The translations under genes and the position numbers were made by a program. DNA of 64,000 nt from Erythroxylum novogranatense (Eukaryota > Streptophyta > Magnoliopsida > Malpighiales > Erythroxylaceae), in assembly GCA_029891385.1 (NCBI GenBank), contig CM057231.1, positions 70,400,976 to 70,464,975 of the forward strand. Direction: 5' to 3'. The stretch's first letter is position 1; each line of letters opens with the position of its first letter. The notes below the pieces were generated by a model. It did not search any database. It worked only from the letters and a program-made list of their open reading frames with translations, and was not told the DNA's origin. Of this stretch, positions 25,028 to 36,990 are shown in pieces.

Positions 25028-26646
25028 CATAATATAAGATGATATGTTCTGCTGTTAATGGTTGTGTGTTTTATGAGGTAGCTTTAAGAAAATGAAAGAT
25101 ACCTGAATTTTAAAAAATACACATGAGAGAGAGAGTGAAGATAAGACGTTGGTTTTTTGTGGTGTAGGTTGTATTTGAAGATTCTCAAGCTAGTTAGAAA
25201 TGTTGTAAAGATTAGTTTGATGCTAAGGAATTGATAAGAAAAGGAAGAAAGAAATTCTGCATAATTAAAAAATTACGTGAGCAGTAAAATTTTCAAGGTG
25301 GAAGACAATGAACAGTAACATTTTTTATATTATTATTTTATTTTATTTTATTTTATTTTATTTTTGTTTTAATTTAAAACCTTCCACTTATTTGATCATA
25401 TCTTGGTCATCCGAACTCCAAATGACCTGATTCTCGAACTGTTGGATTAAGTAAGAAAATTGTCTACCTTTTATAAGAAATTTGTAAATTTTGGATTGAA
25501 TTGAAAATTAAAATTTTAATAATTTAAGTTATAAATTATTAAAATTTAGGGTTTAATCCCTAATTTGTCATGAACATGCATCATCATATATATTTATCAT
25601 AAATTAGTGAATTTCTAATTATAGTGAATTTTAATTATATACAATAGTAATTTGTATTTGTGTTCCTATTATTAGAGGATTAACAGATTCGGACATTCTT
25701 GAGCACTTCAGGCAATAAACAATAAAAGCGAATTAGGTCGATGTCTACCGTAAATAAATTGATAAGTATTTTAGTAAGTAATTTAGATGGTCAATTTTGT
25801 GATTATACTATTTGCGATTTATTAGGACTTGAACTGTCAGGAGAGCTCAATATTCGGATTGTATTGGAAGTGTTATTTGTTTGCTCATGAAATGTCTGAA
25901 ATGACTTTGTGTTATTTTTAAAACTGTTAAGTCCTAGTTGTGGGTAAATAGGCATGCCTAGAAGGGTCTGTAGCGTTTCTGTGACACTTCGGTGTTTTCT
26001 GATATGGACACTTCGGTGTCGAGACTTCGGTCTCTACTGTGACACTTCGGTGTCGAGCCTTTGGCTTCTGATATGGACACATTTGTGTCGAGACTTCGAT
26101 CTCTCTTGTGACACCGGTGTCGAGACTTCGGTCTTCTGTATAAGTCCCGTTACCCACTTCGCTCACGGAGTTTGCGATCGATATGTGTTTTTTTAAAAGT
26201 TAATTATGATTACGATCGAAGGGTTTATACCCTCTTGCGTGATAAGTATGTGAATTTGTTACGAAATGCTTTATGTCCGATTTTCGATAAATGTTTACAA
26301 ATGCATGCTATCTCAGAATCAAATCGATTAATATAGATTAGTTATTACTCACTAAGTTATATGCTTAGCACGATGGATTTGCCCGTGTAGGTTGAGCGAA
26401 GGGTTTAAAGATCGACGAGTCTCATTTGACCGCCAAAGGAGTCCGTTCATAAAGTTTAAGAATGTATTTTGTTTAGTTGTTTAGGCATGTACATATTCTT
26501 TGGATTTGGTTTACAAATTTATGATATGTAATATAAGTGTGTGGGTTTGAGTTTCTAAATAAAATAAGTATCGATGTGACATTACGGTTTATTTGTTCAT
26601 CTTGGGTGGCATCCATGTATCCTCCTGGGGTATTTTAGGTGCTACA
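24071..26646 (+). repeat. 5' LTR of chromovirus 2
   Basis: 2576 bp. Notable parts: a TA microsatellite of about 60 bp (24962-25022), a TTTTA repeat at 25341-25370 and a hairpin array at 25983-26136. It ends GGTGCTACA directly before the primer-site region. Confidence 0.92.
25983..26136 (+). promoter_or_regulatory. Array of UUCG-type stem-loops in LTR (chromovirus 2)
   Basis: Nine short inverted repeats in ~155 bp. Perfect ones: GACAC-TTCG-GTGTC (26007-26020, 26041-26054), GAGAC-TTCG-GTCTC (26021-26034), GACAC-ATTT-GTGTC (26076-26089) and GACACCGGTGTC (26110-26121). Near-perfect ones lie at 25983-25996, 26055-26068, 26090-26103 and 26122-26136. C(UUCG)G is a known hyperstable RNA tetraloop. 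Stems switch between GACAC/GTGTC and GAGAC/GTCTC, so pairing is kept while bases change. It lies in the downstream part of the LTR and so probably in the transcript leader. The function is unknown. Confidence 0.75.
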
Positions 26647-26651
26647 TCTTT

Positions 26652-26662
26652 TGGTATCGAGC
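26652..26662 (+). other. Primer binding site, chromovirus 2
   Basis: TGGTATCGAGC lies five bases after the LTR, the same one-base-short version of the iMet primer site as in element 1. Confidence 0.78.
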
Positions 26663-26770
26663 AAGTTTAGGCGGTTACGTGTAACCACCGCTTGCTTATA
26701 GTTTTCCGTTGAGTGTCTACGTTATGTTTTGGCCTAATGCAGTGTCCCATGTTTTGTCTTTAGAAATTAC

Positions 26771-27900
26771 GATGGAAGGATCTCACGAATTTGGTGACGA
26801 AGTTGCTGAGAGTAATCAGCCGGAGCAAACTCATTCAGCAGTACCTGGACCGTCGAGGGTCGATCGAGGAGAAGCAGAGATTCCACCTCCTCCTCCAGCT
26901 CAGGGAGAAGCTTTGTTTAAGCGTCCCAAGATATGATGACTTTCTTTGCCGCATGACAACACCTAAGGCTCCGATTGACCAGGTGAGGAAGTATGGGGCT
27001 GAAGAATTTTCTGGAACATCCTTGGAAGAATCTGAAGTGGCCGAGTTCTGGATTGAAAAGATGAAGAGGGTACTGGACGAGATTAGTTGTCCAGCAGAGC
27101 AGATGGTGCATTGTGCTGTTTCACTTCTGCAAGGAGCAGCTTATGAATGGTGGAAGTTCGTTATGAGGAGTCCCCAGCTACCGGTTCCACTAACTTGGGA
27201 TTTCTTTGTCCAAGAATTTAAAGCCAAGTATGTAATCGAGGAGTGCGGGAAGGATAAATGGAAGCAATTTCTGAACCTGAGGTAGAGAAATTTATCAGTT
27301 GTTGAGTATGATCGGAGTTCAACCGACTCGATAAGTATGCTCGACTCCGTGCTTCTTGAGGAGTTCCGTTGTCACCGATTTGAGGACGGATTGCATGATT
27401 CTATTAAGGAGCATCTGGCGGTGATTCTTGTGCTTCACCCAAAGACTTACCACCAATTGGTACAATTGCAATAAAGATAGAAAGACAAGAGACGATCGGA
27501 AAGAAAGAAGTCGAAAAGAGGCTTTAATAGAGGAGGCGGTCTTGAGGAAGCGAAGCCGAAGCTTACTTCCTCTGCAGAGAGTTGCTCGAGATCGTGGTAG
27601 GGAAGGCAACAAAACTTTCCTACATCGTTGCTTCTAGTAGGGGTTCCTTTGGAGGTCGAGGTTCAGTGCTCCAGTGTCCACACTGCTTTAATCATCATTA
27701 GGGTGTTGTTGGAGAGTTACAAGTGCACGTTTTGGTTGTGGCGGTCAGATCATATGGTTGCAAATTGTCCTCGAGAGCGATGCAGGATAGCCTGAAGCTA
27801 GTAGAGAGGTTTCTCATGCATCGATTGCAAGCAGAGGCCGAGGAAGAGGTCGAGGCGGATATCGGAGAGTAGAGCTAATCAGTACCCAGTCGAAGCGTGA
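26771..27900 (+). pseudogene. gag of chromovirus 2, frameshifted
   Basis: The likely start is the ATG at 26771 (MEGSHEFGDEVAESNQPEQT). A frame change near 26930 leads to the capsid core (KYGAEEFSGTSLEESEVAEF, then GAAYEWWKFV and FFVQEFKAKY, 26950-27285), the typical retrotransposon gag domain. A further shift occurs near 27285. A zinc-knuckle-like SDHMVANCPRERC lies near 27745-27785, with its first cysteines in a displaced frame. Gag packages element RNA. As sequenced it is not continuous. Confidence 0.8.
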
Positions 27901-27999
27901 ATCGACCATTGTACTCTTTGCTTCACTCGGGCTTATGCTTTGAAAGCTTCGTGAGGATCGGGATGCTCAGTGTCATTCTTGGTATGGTTTCTCTCTTTG

Positions 28000-29832
28000 G
28001 TTCAATTGTATGCATTAATTGATCCCGGATCTTCACATTCATATATCTGCGTGCGAGAAATGTTTGATAATGAGATGCTCATAGATCGATAGAATATGAC
28101 ATGCATGTGACTAGTCCTACAGGTAGTAGTGTCTTTGGTGAATCAATGGTTAGGAATTGTCCAGATTATGATCCAAGGAAGTGTAGTATCGTGGATCGAT
28201 TAAGTTGCCATTTCGCGAATTCGATTTGATTACGGGTATGGATTGGTATCTAAACATCAGCGATAATTGATAAAGGCGAAGACAGTTTTCTTGAGGAGGC
28301 CCGACCAGTCTGAGATTGTGTTTCGTAGTGGTTGCACACGTGCTCTGACCAATGTCGTATCTGCTATGCAAGCCCAAAAGCTTCTCGGGAAGGGGTGTGA
28401 AGCTTATTTAGCTTATGTACTTGAAACCAAGAAGGATGGTGCTAAGGAGAAACTGCTTGAGATTCCTGTGGTGAAAGAGTTTCCAGATGTTTTTCCTGAG
28501 GAATTGCCTGGACTCCCTCCGGAAAGGGAAGTGGAGTTATCTATTGACGTCGTGACTGGTACTGCTCCTATATCCAGAGCACCGTATAGAATGGCTCCTA
28601 CTGAGTTGAAGGAGTTGAAGTTGCAGCTACAAGAACTTCTGAATAAGGGGTTTATTAGACCCAGTGTATCATCGTGGGGTGCACCGGTGTTGTTCGTGAA
28701 GAAGAAGGATGGTACCCTGAGAATGTGTATCGATTACAGGCAGTTAAATCGAGTCACAGTGAAGAATCGGTATCCACTGCCAAGGATTGACGATCTATTT
28801 GATCAGTTGAAAGATGCAGGAGTGTTTTCTAAGATAGATTTGCGATCGGGGTATTATCAGCTTCGGGTCAAGGATGTGGATGTGCCGAAGACTGCATTTA
28901 GGACCCGTTATGGACATTATGAGTTCTAGTAATGCCATTCGGTTTAACTAATGCTCCAAAGACATTTATGGATTTGATGAGCAGTATTCAGGCCGTCTTG
29001 GATCAGCTTTGTTGTGGTGTTTATAGATGATATCTTGGTCTACTCTAGGGTGAAACAGGATCATAGTGAACATCTCGAATTGTCTTCTGAGACCTGCGGG
29101 AAAGACGGTTATATGCTAAGTTGAGTAAATGTGATTTACGGCGGAGATATCATTTTTAGGCATGTGGTCTCTCTTGAGGAATTAGAGTTGATCTAGTAAG
29201 ATAGAGCGGTTGTTAATTGGAAGCCGCCTCGGAATGTAACGAGTAAAGAAGTTTTCTAGTCCGGCGGTTATTACCGTCGATTTGTTAAGGGTTTTCGGTG
29301 ATAGCATCCCTTTAACTAAACTTTTACTAAGGGAGTGAAGTATGAATGGTCTGATAGATGTCAGAGTAGTTTCGATCAGTTGAAGAGCATGCTTACTGAA
29401 GCTCCTGTATTGGTTCAACCTACGGCTGGTAAGGAGTATGTTATGTATACTGATGCGTCTGGGACTGGTTTAGGGTGTGTTTTGATGCAGGAAGGAAAGG
29501 TAGTTGCTTATGCTTCTAAGCAACTAAAGACTCACGAACGGAGTTACCCTACTCATGATCTGGAACTTGCAGCAGTAGTGTTTGCTTTAAAAATTTGGCG
29601 ACACTATCTATATGGTGAAAGGTGTAGAATTTTCACAGATCATAAGAGTTTGAAGTATCTGCTGACTCAGAAGGAACTCAATTTGAGACAACGGCGTTGG
29701 TTGGAATTATTTAAAGACTATGATTGTATTGTAGACTACCATCCGGGTAAGGCTAATGTTGTAGCTGATGCCTTGAGTCGAAAGACTATCTCGACTTTAT
29801 CAAGAAGCGATTGGATGGAAGTTGGGATCTGA
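28000..29832 (+). pseudogene. Protease, RT and RNase H of chromovirus 2
   Basis: The protease motif ALIDPGSSHS lies near 28010-28045. The RT is open at 28267-28929: [70 protein letters not shown] frameshift near 28928 precedes [17 protein letters not shown] and [11 protein letters not shown] (near 29010-29050), the RT active site. RNase H is open at 29335-29832 with [35 protein letters not shown] and [11 protein letters not shown]. It would copy element RNA into DNA. Confidence 0.85.
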
Positions 29833-31300
29833 TGGAGCTTTGATGGCCCAATTGGTAGCAAGGCCTACGTTGAGACAGGAAATTTGTGATGCTCAAAGAG
29901 CTGATGATAAGTTACAACAACTTATCTTGGCTATTCAGGAAGGTAAACAGACTGATTTTTCTGTGCAGGGTAATGGTGAATTGTATTATAAGGATCGGTT
30001 GTGTGTCCCAAATGAATGATGAATTGAAGAAGAAGTTATTGTTTGAGGCTCATAATACAATATTACTATGCATCCGGGTGGAAATAAGATGTATCGAGTT
30101 TGAAGCGATATTCGGTGGTCGGGGATGAAACAGGATGTTGTGGATTATGTAGCAAAATGTCCGGCGTGCGGTGAGGTTAAGGCCGAGCACCGAGTTCCAT
30201 CTGGTTTGTTAAATCCTATTCCTATTCCTCAATGGAAATGGGATAACATTCTTATGGACTTTATTCTTGGACTCCCTCTTACTCGGAGGAAGCATGATGC
30301 GGTTTGGGTCATTATGGATAAGTTCACCAAGTCGCTCATTTTCTACTGAATTCGATTATTCATTGGATAGGCTTGCAAATTTGTATGTGAATGAGATTGT
30401 AAGATCTGCATGGAGTACCATCATCGATTATTTCAGATCGTGATCCTCGATTTACTTCGAGATTCTGGAAAAGTTTACAGGAGGCATTGGGTACTCAGCT
30501 TAAGTTTAGTACTGCTTTTCATCCCCAGACAGATGGACAATCCGAGCGAGTTATACAAATTTTGGAGGATATGTTGAGGGGTTGTGTGTTAGAGTTTCCC
30601 GGGAGTTGGGATAATTATCTGACCTTGATGGAATTTGCTTATAATAACAGTATCAGACGAGTATTGGCATGGCACCATATGAAGCGTTGTATGGTAGGAA
30701 GTGTAAAACTCCGGTATGTTGGACGGAGTTGAGTGAAAACAAGATGATCGGACCAGACATAGTGAAGGATACTGAAGAAAAAATTCAGATTATTCAGCAA
30801 AGGTTGAAAGCGGCCAGTGATAGACAGAAGTCTTATGCTGATTTAAAAAGGAAAGATATTGAGTTTCAAGTGGGTGATAAGGTGTTCCTGAAAGTGTCAC
30901 CATGGAAGCATATACTTCGGTTTGGAAAGAAGGGTAAGCTCAGTCCGCGATTCATTGGGCCTTATGAAATTACGAAGAAGGTTGGACCGTAGCTTATCGC
31001 TTAGCTCTTCTGGAGAAGTGGCGGATCGTATGATGTGTTTCATGTTTCTATGTTGAGGAGATACCGATCGGCGCCTCACATAAGATTTTGATGCAAGAGA
31101 TTGGTGCAACAGAGTTTGTCATATGAAGAAGGGCCAATTGCCATATTAGCGAGAAATGAAACAATTCGGAACAAGTCATGCCATTAGTAAAAGTCCTCCG
31201 CAACACCATGGAATGGAGGAAGCAACACAGGAACCCGAGAAAACTATGAAAGCTCAATATCCGCAATTATTCGGATCGGTATGAATTCGAGGACGAAATT
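29822..31300 (+). pseudogene. Integrase and chromodomain-like tail of chromovirus 2
   Basis: The integrase zinc-binding part is split across frames (HPGGNKM near 30070; CPACGEVKAEH near 30160-30190). Catalytic-core pieces include WDNILMDFILGLP, then [20 protein letters not shown] (30520-30580), then [15 protein letters not shown] (30674-30720) and KVFLKVSPWK (30880-30910). The tail near 31195-31290 (MEEATQEPEKTMKAQYPQLF) matches the end of a Tekay-type chromodomain, which in this clade is thought to target silent chromatin. Shifts break the region at least four times. Confidence 0.8.
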
Positions 31301-31304
31301 TCTT

Positions 31305-31316
31305 AAGGAGGAAGAG
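31305..31316 (+). other. Polypurine tract, chromovirus 2
   Basis: AAGGAGGAAGAG lies just before the 3' LTR (TGTGGCG at 31318). Confidence 0.82.
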
Positions 31317-31317
31317 T

Positions 31318-32202
31318 TGTGGCGCCCCAAATTAGGGGTTAGAATATTAACGAGATTTAATACTTAATTATGTTTATTATATTTGTTAATTGCTTATTAA
31401 ATATTTGTAATTGTGCATAAGTATTATGACATGCATTCATGGCATTTTAGGATAAATTGATTTAATGAACCTTTGGATTGATTCTGACGATATTTTATAA
31501 TTTTAGTATATTTTAGTAATTTTGTATACTTCAAATATTTTTAGAAATTGATGGTGAATTCATTTTGAGTTAAAATTTATTTTCAGTCATTATTTTATGA
31601 CGAAATTTTGGTAAATTTTGAAAGTGTTTTGAAAATTTTGGGTATTTGTTGATATAAGAATCATAAGTTGTTTAAAAGAGTATTTTATTAATAAAATAAT
31701 AATAAAAACTAAATTGTGGACGAGGAAATGGTGACATGTGTTAAAACCTATGGCTAAAATTCCCCTACATATAGCGATACTTGTTTTGCATGCACGATAC
31801 ACGTAACCTATGACTTTTACCTAGATTTGTTTAATAAAACCTTATCGTTGTGTATATTCTTTACCAAAGTCTCTTCACAATTCATCATCTAATAGCTATT
31901 GAAGTTACCTCTGTATGTTGGGTGACTCACTTTGGAAGTGTCTGTGATAAGTGGTTTGTTAATGTTTAGTATATAGAGCTGCGTGAGAGATTTATATGCA
32001 TTGAGATATACATATATAAATGTGTTGGATAGTTTAAAAGATGGTAGCTATATATATATGATAAGTCTAATCTTGCTCTGTTTATGTTTTATGTTATAGA
32101 GTTATATATAAATAATTATAAAGGCATGAATTGTGTAAGTAGTTATCTTTGTTTTCTAGAGCCAATATCTGTATGCATGCATGGTTTAAAACAAAACTAA
32201 GA

Positions 32203-32244
<42 letters not shown>

Positions 32245-33851
32245 AATATAAGATGATATGTTACATTGTTAATGGTTGTGTGTTTTATGAGGTAAGCTTT
32301 AAGAAAATGAAAGATACCTGGAATTTTAAAAAATACATGAGAGAGAGTGAAGATAGCACGTTGGTTTTTGTGGTGTAGGTTGTATTTGAAGATTCTGCTT
32401 AGGTTAGAAATGTTGTAAAGATTAGTTTGATGCTAAGGAATTGATAAGAAAAGGAAGAAAGAAATTCTGCATAATTAAAAAAATACGTGAATAGTAAAAT
32501 TTTGAAGGTGGAAGACAATGAACAGTAACATTTTTTATATTATTATTTTATTTTATTTTATTTTATTTTATTTTTTGTTTTAATTTAAAACCTTCCTTAT
32601 TTTGACCATATCTTGGTCATCCGAACTCAAATGACCTGATTCTCGAACTGTTGGATTCGTAAGAAAATTGTCTACCTTTTATAAGAAATTTGTAAATTTT
32701 CGGATTGAATTGAAAATTAAGAATTTTAATAATTGAAGTTATAAATTATTAAAATTTAGGGTTTGGTCCGAATTTGTCATGAACATGCATCATCATATAT
32801 ATTTATCATAAATTAGTGAATTTCTAATTATAGTGAATTTTAATTATATACAATAGTAATTTGTATTTGTGTTCCTATTATTAGAGGATCAATGATTCAG
32901 ACATTCTTGAGCACTTGAGGCAATAAACAATAAAAGCGAATTAGGTCGATGTCTGGTAAATAAATTCAGTAAGTATTTTTAGTAAGTAATTTAGATGGTC
33001 AATTTTGTGATTATACTATTTGCGATTTATTAGGACTTGAGCTGTCCGAGGAGCTCAATATTCGGGATTGTATTGGAAGTGCTATTTGTTTGCTCATGAA
33101 ATGTCCGAAATGACTTTGTGTTATTTTAAAAGCTATTAAGTCTAGTTGTGGGTAAATAGGCATGCCTAGAAGGGTCTCAGAGCGTTTACGTGACACTTGG
33201 TGTTTTCTCGATATGGACACTTGATTGTCGAGACTTGATCTCTCTGTGACACCGATTGTCGAGCCTTTGGCTTCGATATGGACACATTTGTGTCGAGACT
33301 TTGGTCTCTCTGTGACACTTCTGTCGAGACTTGATCTTCATATAAGTCCGTTACCCACTACATTCACGGTTTGCGATCTTGATATGTGTTTTTAAAAAAG
33401 TTAATTATGATTACGATCCAAGGGTTTATACCCTCTTGCATGATAAGTATGTGAATTTGTTCGAAATGCTTTATGTACGATTTTCGATAAATGTTTACGA
33501 AATGCATGCTATCTCATGGCTCAAATCGATTAATATAGATTAGTTATTACTCACTAAGCTATATGCTTATACGATGGATTTGCCGTGTAGGTTGAGCGAA
33601 GGGTTTAAAGACTAGGGCGAGTCTCTTCTGACCGCCAAAGGAGTCCGTTCATAAAGTTTAAGAATGTATTTTGTTTAGTTGTTTAGGCATGTACATATTC
33701 TTTGGATTTGGTTTCGAAATTTATGATATGTAATATAAGTGTGTGGGTTTGAGTTTCTAAATAAAATAAGTATCGAGTGTGATATTCTGGTTTATTTGTT
33801 ACATCTTGGGTGGCATCCATGTATCCTCCTGGGGGTATTTTGGGTGCTACA
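31318..33851 (+). repeat. 3' LTR of chromovirus 2
   Basis: 2534 bp, matching 24071-26646. Its TA microsatellite is shorter (about 32203-32240). The hairpin array is present at about 33186-33340, but nearly every TTCG loop has lost or changed bases at the CG. Confidence 0.92.
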
Positions 33852-33856
33852 GTTGC

Positions 33857-34184
33857 AACAAAGCTGTTGTTTGAAAAATAGAACAAAAACAAAGGAAAAA
33901 TTGAAAGACAAGAGAAAGAACTTGATTGTTGTGAATTTCAAAGAGAACTTTTATTAATGACAGCAAGTGTTTAAATAGAGAATAAAAGCATAATAATTCG
34001 ACTTGAATTCTAATTCTAATAAATCGAAATACTACTCTGAAAAAAACTTGTAAGTTGTACAAATTCTAGTTGCACAAGGATTGCTATTAAACATCCAAAT
34101 AATACTAGGAAAATTAAAAAACTTTTAGAATAATAAACTTTTGCAATAATAGACTCCAGGAACAAAAATGTCACTGCTTCAACA
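33857..34184 (-). repeat. 3' LTR of copia element 2 (main part)
   Basis: Continues the LTR begun at 24058-24070 after the nested chromovirus and its GTTGC duplication. It matches 38207-38537 and ends GCTTCAACA. Confidence 0.88.
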
Positions 34185-34241
34185 CTCCTCCTTGGCATTT
34201 TAGAGAAAAACACCAATTCTTTCTTGAAGAGATTCGAACTT

Positions 34242-35700
34242 TTATGTGGACAAGACTTTTGTGAAAATATCTGTAAGTTGATTTTTAGAGGAACAATGAT
34301 CTAGTAATACTTTATTAGACTGTTGCACTTCTTTGATATCTGTAAGTTGATTTTTAGAGGAACAATGATCCAGTAATACTTTATTAGACTGTTGCACTTC
34401 TTTGATAAAGTGAAACTTGATCTTCATATGTTTAGTTTTCCCATAACACACAGGATTATTTGAAATAGAGATTGCAGAGATATTATCACACAAAATTAAA
34501 GTAGCTGCTAATTGCTCCTGTCCCAAATCCTTCAACAATTTTTTTGAGCCAAATTGCTTGATTCATTGCCAGAGCTACAGCAATGTATTCTGCTGTTGCA
34601 ATAGACTGTGTTGTTGTCTCTTGCTTATTGGAACACTAACCGAAATAGCTAGAACCCAATCCAAACAAGTAACTTGAGCTGATTTTAGCATCATCAACAC
34701 ATCCTCCCCAGTCACTGTCAGTATAGCCTTTCAGTGTCACAGTTTGTTTTGTTAATTTAGAGAAAAAAAAAACTCCAAGTGAAGTGGTACCTTTAACATA
34801 CCTCAGTACTCTTTTAGCAACAACAAAATTTGCCTATCTTAAAGAATGCATAAAACGAGAGAGCACACTTATAGCAAACAAAATGTCAGGCCTGCTTGCT
34901 ATCAAGTATAGAAAGTTGCCATTGAGACTTCTGTAAAATGCTTCATCCATTTTTGCATAATCTTCATCCTTGCCTTACTTCAAGCTAATTGTTATAGGAG
35001 TGTTTATTGGTTTACAATCCTCCATTCTGAACTTAACTAGTAGATTCGATGCATACTTTTGTTAACAAATGAAGATGCCACTACTAGATTGCTTCACTTC
35101 CATCCCAAGAAAATATGTCATAATTCCAAGGTCTGTCATCTCAAATACTTTTTGCATTTCAAACTTGAACTGCCGAATTAGTTCAATTTTGCAACCAGTT
35201 ACAAGCATGTCATCGACATAAATTTAGACTGTCAAAAAAATCTCCTCCATTGTTTTTCACATATAATGTAGCTTCATTGATGCTTCTGCAGAAACTGAGC
35301 TATAAAAGATGACTGTCTGTCCTTTCATACTAAGCCCTAAGGGCTTGTTTCAAACCATACAAGGCCTTCTTTAACAAATAGACTTTGTCTTCTTTCCCTG
35401 AAATTACATGGCCATCAGGTTGCTCCACATAAATCTCCTCAGCAAGCAATCCATTTTAAAAACTGACTTTACATCCATCTGATGAATTTGCCAAGAATTG
35501 CGAGCTAAACAATAGTTTAATTGTGTCATATCTAGCCACAGGTGCAAACGTCTCTTGATAATCCACACCATATTGCTGAGCATAGCCTTTTACCATAAGC
35601 CTTGCCTTGTGTTTGGAAATGGAACCATCTAGATTGGGATTGGTTCTGAAAACCCATTTCACACCTATTACCTTTCTATTTCATGGTCTGTTAACAAATT
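34242..35700 (-). pseudogene. RT and RNase H remnant of copia element 2
   Basis: 35662-35456 encodes the RT start ([20 protein letters not shown], then [15 protein letters not shown]). The rest of RT runs to about 34800 in broken frames. The RNase H end (34538-34242) includes LILCDNISAISISNNPV and KHMKIKFHFIKEVQ, and carries an in-frame 69-bp tandem duplication at its C terminus. The segment is interrupted by shifts, stops and missing parts. Confidence 0.8.
34269..34406 (-). repeat. 69-bp in-frame tandem duplication in copia RNase H
   Basis: 34269-34337 and 34338-34406 are identical except for one base. The unit is 23 codons (KEVQQSNKVLLDHCSSKNQL, then TDI), so the reading frame is kept. Confidence 0.93.
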
Positions 35701-36029
35701 GCCAAGTCTCATTTTTGTTGATCATGTCAAGCTCTTCTAGCATTGCTCTCCTCCATGCCACTGATTCTTTGGCCTCAGCATAACATGTAGGTTCAAAAAT
35801 AGCTAGGTTGCACCTTTGATAAAGGTCAGCTAAAGATCTGGTTCCTTACTAGAAAATGATCAATTAAATCAGTCGTTGCTGCTGGTGGATTTATTTATGG
35901 TGCGTCTGCAGCTACTGGTGCAATGTCCTCCAAGTCATTTGCTGCATCTTGAGTTTGTTCCTGTACACCAACATCTAGAGAGAGACTGATCTGCACGTTC
36001 TACTGTTTTTCCTAGTTTTGACTTCCCTG

Positions 36030-36990
36030 CTGATGAGCCATAGCCTACAAATACTCCTTTATGAGCTTTATTGTCCAGTTTGCTTCTCTTTAACTATGGA
36101 ATTTGATAGTAGCAAAATTTGCCAAAGATTTTGATGTTATCAACAACAGGTTTGACACCATTCCAAGCTTCATAAGGTGTCTGTTTCTATAGTGTTTTGC
36201 TAGGCAACCTATTCAACAAGTAAGCTGCAGTGTTGACTACTTCTGCCCATAGAAAGCTAGGCAGCTATTTTTCAAGCAAAAGACACCTAGCCATCTCCAT
36301 CATCATCTTGGTCTTCCTTTCTAAAACACCATTTTGTTGAGGAGTACATGGAGTAGTAAGCTGATGTTCAATTCCTACATTTTTGCAAAGTTTTATAAAC
36401 TGACCAGAAGTATATTCTCCACCATTGTCATACCTCAAGGATTTAATTTTAAGATTACATTGATTCTCAACCAAAGCTTTAAATTGTTTGCAAATACTAA
36501 AGACTTCACTTTTGAATTTGAGAAAATAAACCCAACACATTCTAGTGCAATTGTCAATAAAAAGGATAAAGTAATTGTTGCCATTGAATGAATCGGTTTT
36601 CATTGGTCCACAAAAATCAGTGTGGATGAGTTGAAGCCTCTAATCAGCTCTCCATGCTTGATTCTTTGGAAATGGCAATTTTGACTGCTTGCCTTGTTGA
36701 CAGGTTCCACATATTGAACTTTTAGAGACAAACTCAAACAAATTCTCCACAAGATTGTTTTTCTTCATCTTTGTGATGCCTTTCATCTTAAAATGTCCAA
36801 ATCTCCTATGCTACAAACTTAAGATATTCTGTGTTATGCTTACAAGAGCATGTTTGGGAATTTCATCCCAATTAATAGCAAAACTTCTGTTTTTCATCTT
36901 GACAACAAAGAGTAGCGCACCAAAAGGAATAGCCTTTTTCAAGCATTTGTCCAACACTTAGAAAATGTTGAGCAATATCAGGAATGAATA
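36030..36990 (-). pseudogene. Integrase remnant of copia element 2
   Basis: 36603-36265 is open and shows YFILFIDNCTRMCWVYFLK, SLRYDNGGEYTSGQF, TPCTPQQNGVLERK and MMMEMARCLLLEK, the copia integrase core (D...D, PQQNGV-ER). The second catalytic Asp-Asn-Gly-Gly-Glu region is kept. The upstream zinc part near 36620-36860 is broken. Confidence 0.82.

Larger units (their letters stand above)
24071..33851 (+). mobile_element. Ty3/gypsy chromovirus 2, Tekay/Del-like, nested in a copia LTR
   Basis: LTRs 24071-26646 and 31318-33851 start TGT(A/G)GCGCCCC and end GTGCTACA. The target duplication GTTGC is perfect (24066-24070 and 33852-33856). Internal order: primer site, gag, protease, RT, RNase H, integrase, C-terminal chromodomain-like tail, polypurine tract. 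Long LTRs, gene order and motifs place it with the element at 1256, but sequence identity is limited to the general motifs. Several open stretches survive, yet shifts break it into many frames. Confidence 0.92.

Noticed and set aside
25954..26196. Frame translating repeats of RCRDFG/CDTGV-like units
   Set aside because: It is the hairpin array read as protein. Stem-loop structure explains the repetition better.
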